A stretch of DNA of 5,860 nucleotides. Source: Verrucomicrobiia bacterium (GTDB lineage Bacteria; Verrucomicrobiota; Verrucomicrobiia; Opitutales; Opitutaceae). The number at the start of each line of letters is the position of its first letter. Within the stretch, counting starts at the first letter, position 1. Positions 1-5,443 of the stretch are shown in pieces. The translations under genes and the position numbers were made by a program. The notes under the pieces were generated by a model. It searched no databases and was not told where the DNA came from. It saw nothing but the letters and a program-made list of their open reading frames with translations. The stretch spans positions 1-5,860 of the forward strand of contig JAUHWE010000322.1 in assembly GCA_030424825.1 (NCBI GenBank), read 5' to 3'.

Positions 1-1180
1 TCCGGCAGAGTTTTTGAAAGGAAAGAAATTCGCTTTCACTTCAGGCACACCCAAATTGCTCGGTACACGGCGAACCTTCAAGCAACACGGCAAAGGCGGC
101 CTTTGGCTTTCGGATGCGATTCCCCATTTACATGAAGTCGCGGATGAAATGTGCATGATCCATTCCTTGAATACCGATCAGTTCAACCACGCTCCAGCGG
201 AACTTTTTACCTTAACAGGCTCTCCGCGTCCGGGACGCCCTTCTTTCGGATCGTGGGTGAGCTATGGCCTGGGCACGGACAATGCTGACCTGCCCGGTTT
301 CATCGTATTGATCTCGAGCGGTGTACAGCCTAATGGAGGAAAGAATTCGTTTGGAAACGGATTTCTGCCGCCTGTTTATCAGGGAGTGCAATGCCGCTCT
401 AGCGGAGATCCGGTCCTATATGTCTCTGACCCGAAGGGGATGGATCGAAATTTGCGTCGTCGAAGCTTGGATGCGATTCAGGAGCTCAACGAAATTCAGG
501 CAGACGAGTACGGCCACCCCGAGACACGTACCCGGATTTCTCAATACGAGTTGGCCTATCGCATGCAGATGTCCGTTCCGGAAACCATGGACATTTCCAA
601 AGAATCGCCTCGAATGCTAGAAGCTTACGGTGCCGAGCCAGGAGCGGCCAGTTTCGCCAACAACTGCCTTTTGGCCCGTCGTCTGGTTGAGAAAGGCGTG
701 CGATTTGTCCAGCTGTTTGACTGGGGCTGGGATTTTCACGGCACGAATGTCGCCAATGGTGTGGGTGATGGATTGCTGACAAAGGCGGCCACCGTCGATA
801 AGCCGATAGCCGCGCTCATTAAGGATCTGCGAGATCGGGGTTTACTGGACGATACGCTTATCATTTGTGGAGGCGAGTTTGGAAGAACTCCGTTTCGGGA
901 AGGTCGCACTGCGGCGTCAAAAATCCTGGGTCGTGATCACTATCCAGACTGCTTCTCCATGTGGATGGCGGGCGGAGGCGTCAAAGGTGGTTATTCTTAT
1001 GGATCCACCGACGAACTCGGGTTCGCCGTCACAGAGAACAAGGTGCACATTCACGATTTTCAAGCGACGCTAATGCACCTGCTGGGATTCGACCACGAAC
1101 GACTCACCTACCGATTTCAGGGCCGCGATTTCCGCTTAACCGATGTCCATGGCAAAGTGGTGCATGATTTGATCGCATAG
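1..1180 (+). CDS. DUF1501 family (sulfatase/alkaline-phosphatase-like) protein, 5'-truncated by window edge
   Basis: The frame is open from base 2 (P-A-E-F-L-K-G-K-K-F-A-F) to a TAG stop at 1178-1180, so the gene begins upstream. The TTG at 14-16 is the Leu of this conserved block, not a start. Numbering from that Leu, about 388 residues are visible. Full-length relatives are roughly 450-480, so some 70-90 N-terminal residues, often including a Tat signal, are missing. Family hallmarks: W-D-F-H-G (nt 728-742), G-G-E-F-G-R-T-P (nt 869-892), G-R-D-H-Y-P-D (nt 929-949), then A-G-G-G-V-K-G-G-Y-S-Y-G, and a C-terminal block around H-D-F-Q-A-T-L-M-H-L-L-G and F-R-L-T-D-V-H-G. DUF1501 proteins share the alkaline phosphatase superfamily fold. 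They abound in Planctomycetota and Verrucomicrobiota, often beside DUF1549/DUF1553 cytochrome-like genes, which would lie upstream here. The biochemical role is unproven. The family call is very secure, the function is not. Confidence 0.93.
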   Translation, partial: PAEFLKGKKFAFTSGTPKLLGTRRTFKQHGKGGLWLSDAIPHLHEVADEMCMIHSLNTDQFNHAPAELFTLTGSPRPGRPSFGSWVSYGLGTDNADLPGFIVLISSGVQPNGGKNSFGNGFLPPVYQGVQCRSSGDPVLYVSDPKGMDRNLRRRSLDAIQELNEIQADEYGHPETRTRISQYELAYRMQMSVPETMDISKESPRMLEAYGAEPGAASFANNCLLARRLVEKGVRFVQLFDWGWDFHGTNVANGVGDGLLTKAATVDKPIAALIKDLRDRGLLDDTLIICGGEFGRTPFREGRTAASKILGRDHYPDCFSMWMAGGGVKGGYSYGSTDELGFAVTENKVHIHDFQATLMHLLGFDHERLTYRFQGRDFRLTDVHGKVVHDLIA

Positions 1181-1313
1181 GTACCAAAGCAAGGGAACCG
1201 AAACACTTAAAGTAAATCCGCAGAAGCGACAAATTTTGGGCTAAGGCAGAAGCTTGGGTAATGCCGTTAAAATTGCTACCGTCCGGTCAATGCTCATCCG
1301 GTTTAAGATCCGT
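1181..1313. other. Convergent intergenic gap between the DUF1501 and rhomboid genes
   Basis: This 133-bp gap lies between two converging stop codons. I see no gene and no clear intrinsic terminator (no GC-rich hairpin followed by a T run on either strand). The only structure is a minor 8-bp direct repeat, GCAGAAGC, at 1220-1227 and 1246-1253, and a repeated TCCGGT further right. Both are short enough to be chance. Confidence 0.5.
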
Positions 1314-2351
1314 CTACAAAAGCGCCAGCATCCAACTTGCGGTCAGTAGTCCCGACGCTATCAGTAGCAGCATCTTTTGATGAAATGCGTTCAGCTTTGA
1401 CTGTATTGAAGTGCTGGAAATTACGATCGCGACAATGGTCCCAAATACGAAGGAAAGCAAGTGACCGGTTACATCTGTTGGGAATTCCCCTCCTCCCATC
1501 CATGCGAAAAGGATGCATCCCCCAAAAAACGGGATCAGCCAATCTCTGCTCTGCATCGGATCTCGAGTCTTGAGATACACTCCTACCGGAAAACCGGTCA
1601 ATAGCCCCAACGATGCAAATACTGCGGTTGAGGCTCCCAAGGAGAAAAACGGGTCGCCCAGCCTGATGTAGGCATTGGTTAGATTGGAAAGACTGGCAAC
1701 TGATATGATTAAGAACCAGGCAAGGCCATTTCCCATGTATCGGCAGCATAGATACGTAAAAAGCGATATGCCTAGAAGGTTTCCAGCTAAGTGAGCGACA
1801 TCCGCATGAAGGGTGACAGCGGTCACGATCCGCCACCATTCTCCTTGAATGAAGACACCGTCGCTACTGTTCATCCCAAGTTCCTTTAAATTCGGAATAG
1901 CGTTTTGGCCTATGAATACCCCGATCAAGAATAGGGCAAAGAGAACAGTGGGCGCTTTCCGGGTAGACTGGTTGGGCAGGTCGATAGAGATGGGTGGCCA
2001 GAATCGATTCTTCAATTCGGCAATATTCACTTCGCGACGCAAAATCTCGGAATATTTTGACTTTACCGCGAGGACATAAAGATCATCGACCGGATAGACC
2101 CAGTAGTGATGGCCTGCCGCCAAAATGGCGAGGCCAGCTTCGTGAGCAAGGCGAGAGGATTGGTAGGTGCCAATAACGGTGAATTCGCCCTTTTCGCCAC
2201 GAATGTCATCTGACTCAAATTCTAATCGATCCACCATCCTGAAACCTGACTCACTCCTCTTTTCAGTAAAGCGTATTCGTAACGCCCGCGATTGCGCTTT
2301 TCCACGGATTGGGCCACAGAGACCCGCAATCCAAATTGGTTGTTCAAACAT
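1314..2351 (-). CDS. Rhomboid-family intramembrane serine protease with N-terminal soluble domain
   Basis: The 345-residue product is a predicted inner-membrane protease that cleaves transmembrane segments of other proteins. Visible marks are G-E-W-W-R-I-V-T (170-177), H-L-A-G-N (187-191, the His/Asn of TM2), G-A-S-T with nucleophile Ser241, and T-G-H-L-L-S-F-V-F-G with catalytic His297. Hydrophobic segments near 133-149, 184-203, 209-225, 236-256, 271-286, 293-312 and 326-345 fit six core helices plus a seventh. Residues about 57-115 form a soluble region (F-T-V-I-G-T-Y ... Y-W-V-Y-P-V-D-D-L-Y-V-L-A-V) resembling small alpha/beta domains that precede rhomboids. Two usual glycines are replaced: the one after Ser (Thr242) and the one three after His (Ser300). 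Start at 2351 is preceded by AAAGG six bases upstream. Met39 (nt 2237) is an alternative, because residues 1-38 show no recognisable domain. The substrate is unknown. Confidence 0.88.
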   Translation of the reverse strand: MFEQPIWIAGLCGPIRGKAQSRALRIRFTEKRSESGFRMVDRLEFESDDIRGEKGEFTVIGTYQSSRLAHEAGLAILAAGHHYWVYPVDDLYVLAVKSKYSEILRREVNIAELKNRFWPPISIDLPNQSTRKAPTVLFALFLIGVFIGQNAIPNLKELGMNSSDGVFIQGEWWRIVTAVTLHADVAHLAGNLLGISLFTYLCCRYMGNGLAWFLIISVASLSNLTNAYIRLGDPFFSLGASTAVFASLGLLTGFPVGVYLKTRDPMQSRDWLIPFFGGCILFAWMGGGEFPTDVTGHLLSFVFGTIVAIVISSTSIQSKLNAFHQKMLLLIASGLLTASWMLALL

Positions 2352-2392
2352 CGGTTGCCTTTCATTTTAAGAAAGTGCTATGATAGTGCTCC
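2352..2392. promoter_or_regulatory. Divergent promoter region shared by the rhomboid gene and ada
   Basis: Only 41 bp separate the two divergent start codons. On the + strand a TTGCCT -35-like hexamer (2355-2360) stands 18 bp from TATGAT (2379-2384), which carries an extended -10 TG at 2376-2377. The predicted start of transcription is about 2391. The heptamer TATGATA (2379-2385) is symmetric, so the - strand reads TATCAT over the same bases, with a predicted start near 2373. That would give the rhomboid mRNA a leader of about 22 nt containing its AAAGG. No good -35 is visible for the - direction. The assignments rest on consensus matching only. Confidence 0.55.
2372..2390 (+). repeat. Direct repeat AAAGTGCT / ATAGTGCT bracketing the ada -10 element, candidate operator
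   Basis: AAAGTGCT (2372-2379) recurs as ATAGTGCT (2383-2390) with an 11-bp period, about one helical turn, so both copies face the same side of DNA. Each copy overlaps or abuts the TATGAT -10. AAAGTGCT matches 6 of 8 positions of the AAAGCGCA 'Ada box' described in E. coli. There, however, Ada binds upstream of the -35, so a site over the -10 would not suit classical activation. It could be a repressor site, or coincidence. Confidence 0.3.
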
Positions 2393-3448
2393 ATGATTCG
2401 ATCGAGCTTGCCAGACCCCGATATCCTCTATTCTGCCCTCATATCCAAGGACAGCTCATTTGAAGGGCTTTTCTATTTTGCAGTCAAAACGACGGGGATT
2501 TTTTGTCGCCCCACCTGTCGCGCAAAAAGTCCAAAGCGGCAGAACGTGATTTTCTATCAATCTACGAAAGAGGCTTTGAATGATGGATACCGGCCTTGCA
2601 AACTTTGCCAGCCTATGCGAAATGTGGGGGCCACTCCGGATTGGTTAAAGCCGCTATTGGATGAAGTTCAAACGAATCCGGGGTTACGCCTTAGCGACAC
2701 GGAGATCCGAAACCGGAGTATTGATCCGGCGCGAGTACGCCGATGGTTTAAAAAGTATCATGGAATGACATTCCAGGCATACCTGCGCCTGATGCGTATC
2801 AGTCGAGCATTTGGTCAGATTCGGCACAGGAAGCCAGTGACGGAAGCGGCATTCGAAACGGGATTCGATTCACTGAGCGGTTTTGGAAGCGCTTTCAAAA
2901 GCGCTACTGGGTTTTCCCCATCCGAGAGTTCGAAAAAGCAAATGGTCTACATTACCAGGATACAAACGCCATTGGGCCCGATGATCGCGGGCGCTACCGA
3001 CGAAGGGATCTGCTTGCTCGAGTTTACTGACAGGCGGATGCTCGAGACACAAATTGATCGACTGCGGAAGCGTCTTAAAGCCGAGTTTGTTCCCGGAAGC
3101 CACCCTCACTTCAATGAACTTGACCGGCAGATTTCAGAATACTTTAAGGGGGAATTGAAAGAATTCGATTTGCCGCTTGTCCTACCGGCTACTGACTTTC
3201 AGAAGCGAGTTTGGGAAGAGCTGAGACGCATTCCTTATGGGGCCTCTCGATCGTATCAAGAACAGGCCACGGCGATCGGAAACCCAAAGGCCGTGCGGGC
3301 GGTGGCCACGGCAAATGGAGACAATCGTATCGCGATCCTAATCCCGTGCCATCGGGTCATCGGCAAAGACGGAACTCTGGTGGGATACGGTGGCGGAATC
3401 TGGCGAAAGAAGTATCTGCTCGAACTCGAACGAAGATCTTCGGGTTGA
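2393..3448 (+). CDS. ada: Ada: bifunctional methyl-DNA repair methyltransferase and transcriptional activator
   Basis: This 351-residue protein has the full E. coli Ada architecture. Residues 1-75 form the zinc-binding phosphotriester domain with Cys38, Cys42, Cys69 and Cys72, the same numbers as in E. coli. Cys38 takes a methyl group from backbone phosphotriesters and so turns the protein into an activator. Residues about 83-178 are the AraC-type helix-turn-helix region (R-V-R-R-W-F-K-K-Y-H-G-M-T-F). Residues about 184-346 are the O6-alkylguanine alkyltransferase domain: K-A-V-R-A-V-A with Arg302, then I-P-C-H-R-V-I-G with acceptor Cys319, then G-Y-G-G-G. Each acceptor works once. ATG 2393 is almost forced: an in-frame TAG lies at 2384-2386, and the conserved domain begins within 15 residues. 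No Shine-Dalgarno precedes it. It is divergent from the rhomboid gene and tail to tail with tag. All key residues are present, so it should be functional. Confidence 0.97.
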   Translation: MIRSSLPDPDILYSALISKDSSFEGLFYFAVKTTGIFCRPTCRAKSPKRQNVIFYQSTKEALNDGYRPCKLCQPMRNVGATPDWLKPLLDEVQTNPGLRLSDTEIRNRSIDPARVRRWFKKYHGMTFQAYLRLMRISRAFGQIRHRKPVTEAAFETGFDSLSGFGSAFKSATGFSPSESSKKQMVYITRIQTPLGPMIAGATDEGICLLEFTDRRMLETQIDRLRKRLKAEFVPGSHPHFNELDRQISEYFKGELKEFDLPLVLPATDFQKRVWEELRRIPYGASRSYQEQATAIGNPKAVRAVATANGDNRIAILIPCHRVIGKDGTLVGYGGGIWRKKYLLELERRSSG

Positions 3449-3453
3449 AGATT
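3435..3453. terminator. Weak hairpin across the ada stop codon, possible two-way transcription end
   Basis: ATCTTC (3436-3441) and GAAGAT (3447-3452) form a perfect 6-bp stem with a GGGTT loop. As + strand RNA it gains a G-U pair at 3435/3453. It covers the ada TGA (3446-3448) and sits in the 11-bp gap facing the tag stop. Neither side has a T run, so it is not a standard intrinsic terminator. Its position between converging genes is the main reason to list it. Confidence 0.22.
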
Positions 3454-3459
3454 AGATCG

Positions 3460-4029
3460 TTAGTCCGCAATCTCAGCGTACCGAAAACAACTGGTCAGGT
3501 GATCGTTTACCATGCCGACCGCCTGCATAAAGGCGTAGACGATGGTGGGACCCACAAAGTTGAACCCTTCCTTTTTGAGTGCTTTGCTCATGGCTTCCGC
3601 TTCGGGTGATGTTGTCGGCACTTCGCCCATGTCTTTCCAAGCGTTTTGGATTGGTTTAGCCCTCACAAAACTCCATAGATATTCGGAGAAATTCACGCCT
3701 CTGTGTTTCATTCGCAAATAAGCCTGGGCATTCTGGCGAGCGCTTTTGATCTTGAGACGATTGCGGACGATGCCCGGATCCTTTAGAAGTTCCTCCAGCT
3801 TATTATCCGAATACCGCGCCATTTTCACGGGATCAAACCCATCGAAGGCTTGTAGGTAGTTTTCGCGTTTTCGTAGAATTGTAATCCACGAAAGCCCTGC
3901 CTGGGCTCCATCCAGGACGAGTTTGCCGAATAAGGCTTTCGAATTGTACTCCGGGATACCCCACTCTGTGTCGTGATACTTCACATACAGGGGGTCGTCA
4001 CCGCACCAGGAACATCGTTTCGTCTTCAT
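3460..4029 (-). CDS. tag: DNA-3-methyladenine glycosylase I (Tag)
   Basis: This 189-residue cytosolic enzyme hydrolyses the N-glycosidic bond of 3-methyladenine, leaving an abasic site for base excision repair. Length and motifs match the helix-hairpin-helix-superfamily Tag family. The N-terminus has Cys6, Tyr18, His19 and E-W-G, and the centre has D-G-A-Q-A-G-L-S-W-I-T with Trp48. The C-terminus has V-N-D-H-L-T-S-C with His177 and Cys181. Cys6/His19/His177/Cys181 reproduce the spacing of the E. coli structural zinc ligands (Cys4, His17, His175, Cys179). Asp40 occupies the place of E. coli Glu38, a base-recognition residue, so an acidic group is kept but is one methylene shorter. Start 4029 puts these motifs in register; TAGGAT lies about ten bases upstream as a weak ribosome site. 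It converges on ada (11-bp gap), making a compact alkylation-repair pair, and is divergent from the WYL regulator. Confidence 0.96.
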   Translation of the reverse strand: MKTKRCSWCGDDPLYVKYHDTEWGIPEYNSKALFGKLVLDGAQAGLSWITILRKRENYLQAFDGFDPVKMARYSDNKLEELLKDPGIVRNRLKIKSARQNAQAYLRMKHRGVNFSEYLWSFVRAKPIQNAWKDMGEVPTTSPEAEAMSKALKKEGFNFVGPTIVYAFMQAVGMVNDHLTSCFRYAEIAD

Positions 4030-4136
4030 TTTGAGCGCATCCTACCGCCCTTTTAGCGGTGGACTTAGAATTCAGCCAAAAGCAACTCACGTGCCAAGAC
4101 CAGCAGTTTTTGTGTTTCAAGGTTGATTGACGGAGC
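4030..4136. promoter_or_regulatory. Divergent intergenic region between tag and the WYL regulator
   Basis: This 107-bp gap must hold promoters for both genes. A 5-bp inverted repeat, ACCGC-N7-GCGGT (4044-4060), lies 15 bp from the tag start and is a candidate regulator site or mRNA hairpin. On the - strand TTGGCA (4097-4092) matches the -35 consensus at five of six bases, but the hexamer 17 bp further on is poor (TGAATT). A second - strand option is TTGGCT with TAAAAG 18 bp on. I find no convincing + strand promoter. Which elements are used is uncertain. Confidence 0.35.
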
Positions 4137-5150
4137 GTGTATCTCCATCTCTCTGGGATCGTGACTTCTCCTCGCATTCACAGTCTAAAGCGCCCGGCCA
4201 TCGAGAGAATGCTGCTTATCCACAAATCCTTGCAGCGCGGTGGCTTCCCGAACTGTAGCCGCTTGGCGGCGGAGCTTGAAGTGAGCACTAAGACAATCAG
4301 TCGCGATATTGACTTCATGCGCGACCGCATGCTCATGCCCATCGAGTACGAGCCTTCGGAGCATGGTTATTGCTACACCCGCGAAGTCGAGAGTTTGCCA
4401 ACCATAGACATTTCCGAGGGCGAGCTATTGGCATTGAGTGTTGCCCAAAAGGCATTGGACCACTATAAGGGAACTCCTTTTGAGAAGCCGCTGGCCAATG
4501 CCTTCAATAAATTGTCTGCGAGTCTGCCCGATACAATCACCGCCAATCTAGCAGCGTTGAGCGACACCATTTCTTTCAAACATGGTCGGCTTTCCAAGCT
4601 CGACGAAGAAACGCTGAAGCTCGCCATCAAAGGCGCTTTGGAAAAACGTGTATTAAAATTCAAGTACAAGAAGCCGGGAACAAGCGATCCAGAGGAGCGA
4701 GTGGCCAATCCCCACCACGTCACCAACTATCTTGGCAAATGGTACCTGCTGGCATGGGACCATCAGCGCGAAGCCATGCGTACGTTTCTACTAGCCCGTG
4801 CGTCGGGTTTGGAAATCCAAAACGAAACCTTTAAGGTGTCCCCCGAGTTTTCGGTCGAGGACTATTTGTGGACTAGTTTCGGCATCTGGTCGCAGACGGG
4901 AAAACACAAGATCGCCATTCGTGTGCAGCCTTCTCTTTCCGAATACGTTTCCGAAAACATCTGGCATCCTTCCCAGGAAATTGAGGAGGCAAATGACGGA
5001 TCGATCATCGTAGGATTCAGGCTGGGAAGTCTCGAGGAAATCGCTCAATGGATCCTGAGTTGGGGGGATCAAGTGGAAGTTATTGAACCGACGGAACTGC
5101 GCAAACTTGTCAAGAGACGGGCTCAGTCCGTGGTGGATTTGTATCAATGA
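4137..5150 (+). CDS. WYL-domain helix-turn-helix transcriptional regulator
   Basis: This is a cytosolic DNA-binding protein of up to 337 residues. Residues about 18-80 form a winged helix-turn-helix (L-A-A-E-L-E-V-S-T-K-T-I-S-R-D-I), typical of HTH_11/DeoR-like domains. Residues about 155-230 are the WYL domain, with the signature G-K-W-Y-L-L-A-W-D (W202-Y203-L204) and a conserved Arg221. Residues about 255-335 fit the C-terminal WCX extension. WYL domains are thought to sense nucleic acid or other ligands. Relatives control DNA-damage responses (PafBC) and phage defence (CapW, BrxR), but many are of unknown role. The start is unsure: GTG 4137 follows an in-frame TGA at 4128-4130 and has GGAG only one base away. 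GTG 4161 and ATG 4209 are alternatives, although 4209 cuts into the first HTH helix. It stands alone, divergent from tag; no defence genes adjoin it. Confidence 0.9.
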   Translation: MYLHLSGIVTSPRIHSLKRPAIERMLLIHKSLQRGGFPNCSRLAAELEVSTKTISRDIDFMRDRMLMPIEYEPSEHGYCYTREVESLPTIDISEGELLALSVAQKALDHYKGTPFEKPLANAFNKLSASLPDTITANLAALSDTISFKHGRLSKLDEETLKLAIKGALEKRVLKFKYKKPGTSDPEERVANPHHVTNYLGKWYLLAWDHQREAMRTFLLARASGLEIQNETFKVSPEFSVEDYLWTSFGIWSQTGKHKIAIRVQPSLSEYVSENIWHPSQEIEEANDGSIIVGFRLGSLEEIAQWILSWGDQVEVIEPTELRKLVKRRAQSVVDLYQ

Positions 5151-5443
5151 GTCTCCTACCTGATGGAGCGGGTTTGTCTACGGGACCTGAACACTGCCTC
5201 TCGTTTAGTGACCTCGATGCCCCTCATGGGGGAAGCTCGCACAGAAAAGGCGGAAATCCCCCATTGTGCGTGGTTTGATGTTCCTGTTCCTGTTTCGGGT
5301 CGAACTTAACCTTTTGAACTTGCGTGCAATCAGCGATTTACGGATCATCGTATGACTTCCATAACTCATTCCGAATCGAGAAGGCAGCTCGTTTTTCCGA
5401 TACCGGACTCGTTTCAGTCAAACTCACGCCTAGTTACCTAATA
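5151..5443. other. Intergenic region upstream of the secreted-protein gene
   Basis: I see no coding region or RNA gene of known type in this 293-bp gap. It contains the overlapping inverted repeats at 5220-5270 described separately, a short hexamer repeat (GTTCCT GTTCCT GTTTCG, 5280-5297), and two GAACTT copies further right. I find no clear -35/-10 pair and no intrinsic terminator with a T run after the WYL gene. An in-frame GTG at 5324 could extend the next gene by 40 codons, but this would place the signal peptide internally. Confidence 0.5.
5220..5270 (+). repeat. Overlapping inverted repeats (competing hairpins)
   Basis: Three pairings share bases. CCCC (5220-5223) can pair with GGGG (5228-5231) across a TCAT loop. 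ATGGGGGA (5226-5233) can pair with TCCCCCAT (5257-5264) as a perfect 8-bp stem. CGCACA (5238-5243) can pair with TGTGCG (5265-5270). The first two exclude each other. The last two interleave in pseudoknot order, but with no bases linking the second and third 3' arms, so they too may be alternatives. No T run follows. It may act in the leader of the next gene or be chance. Confidence 0.35.

Noticed and set aside
14..16. TTG as start of the DUF1501 gene
   Set aside because: The frame is open to the window edge, and the residues before it belong to the conserved family block, so the true start is upstream.
1220..1253. GCAGAAGC direct repeat as a mobile-element footprint
   Set aside because: The copies are only 8 bp, there is no insertion-like sequence between them, and such a repeat is expected by chance.
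1303..1839. 178-residue open frame on the - strand
   Set aside because: It lies inside the rhomboid gene in another frame. It has no recognisable domain, while the rhomboid frame shows clear motifs and membrane helices.
2887..2905. Two Ada-box-like 8-mers (AAAGCGCT on each strand) inside ada
   Set aside because: They encode conserved G-S-A-F-K-S-A residues of the helix-turn-helix region and are far from any promoter, so coding constraint explains them.
4791..5147. 118-residue open frame antisense to the WYL gene
   Set aside because: It overlaps a well-supported regulator and has no recognisable domain or start signal.
4137..5150. WYL regulator as marker of a phage-defence island
   Set aside because: Neighbours are housekeeping repair and an exported protein. 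No nuclease, methylase, CBASS, BREX or other defence gene is visible in the window.
5226..5270. Classical H-type pseudoknot
   Set aside because: The arms are in the right order, but no bases join the first stem's 3' arm to the second's, so an 8-bp stem could not be spanned in the usual geometry. Alternative hairpins are more likely.
5324..5443. N-terminal extension of the secreted protein from GTG 5324
   Set aside because: It would bury the signal peptide 40 residues inside the protein. ATG 5444 gives a normal exported precursor.
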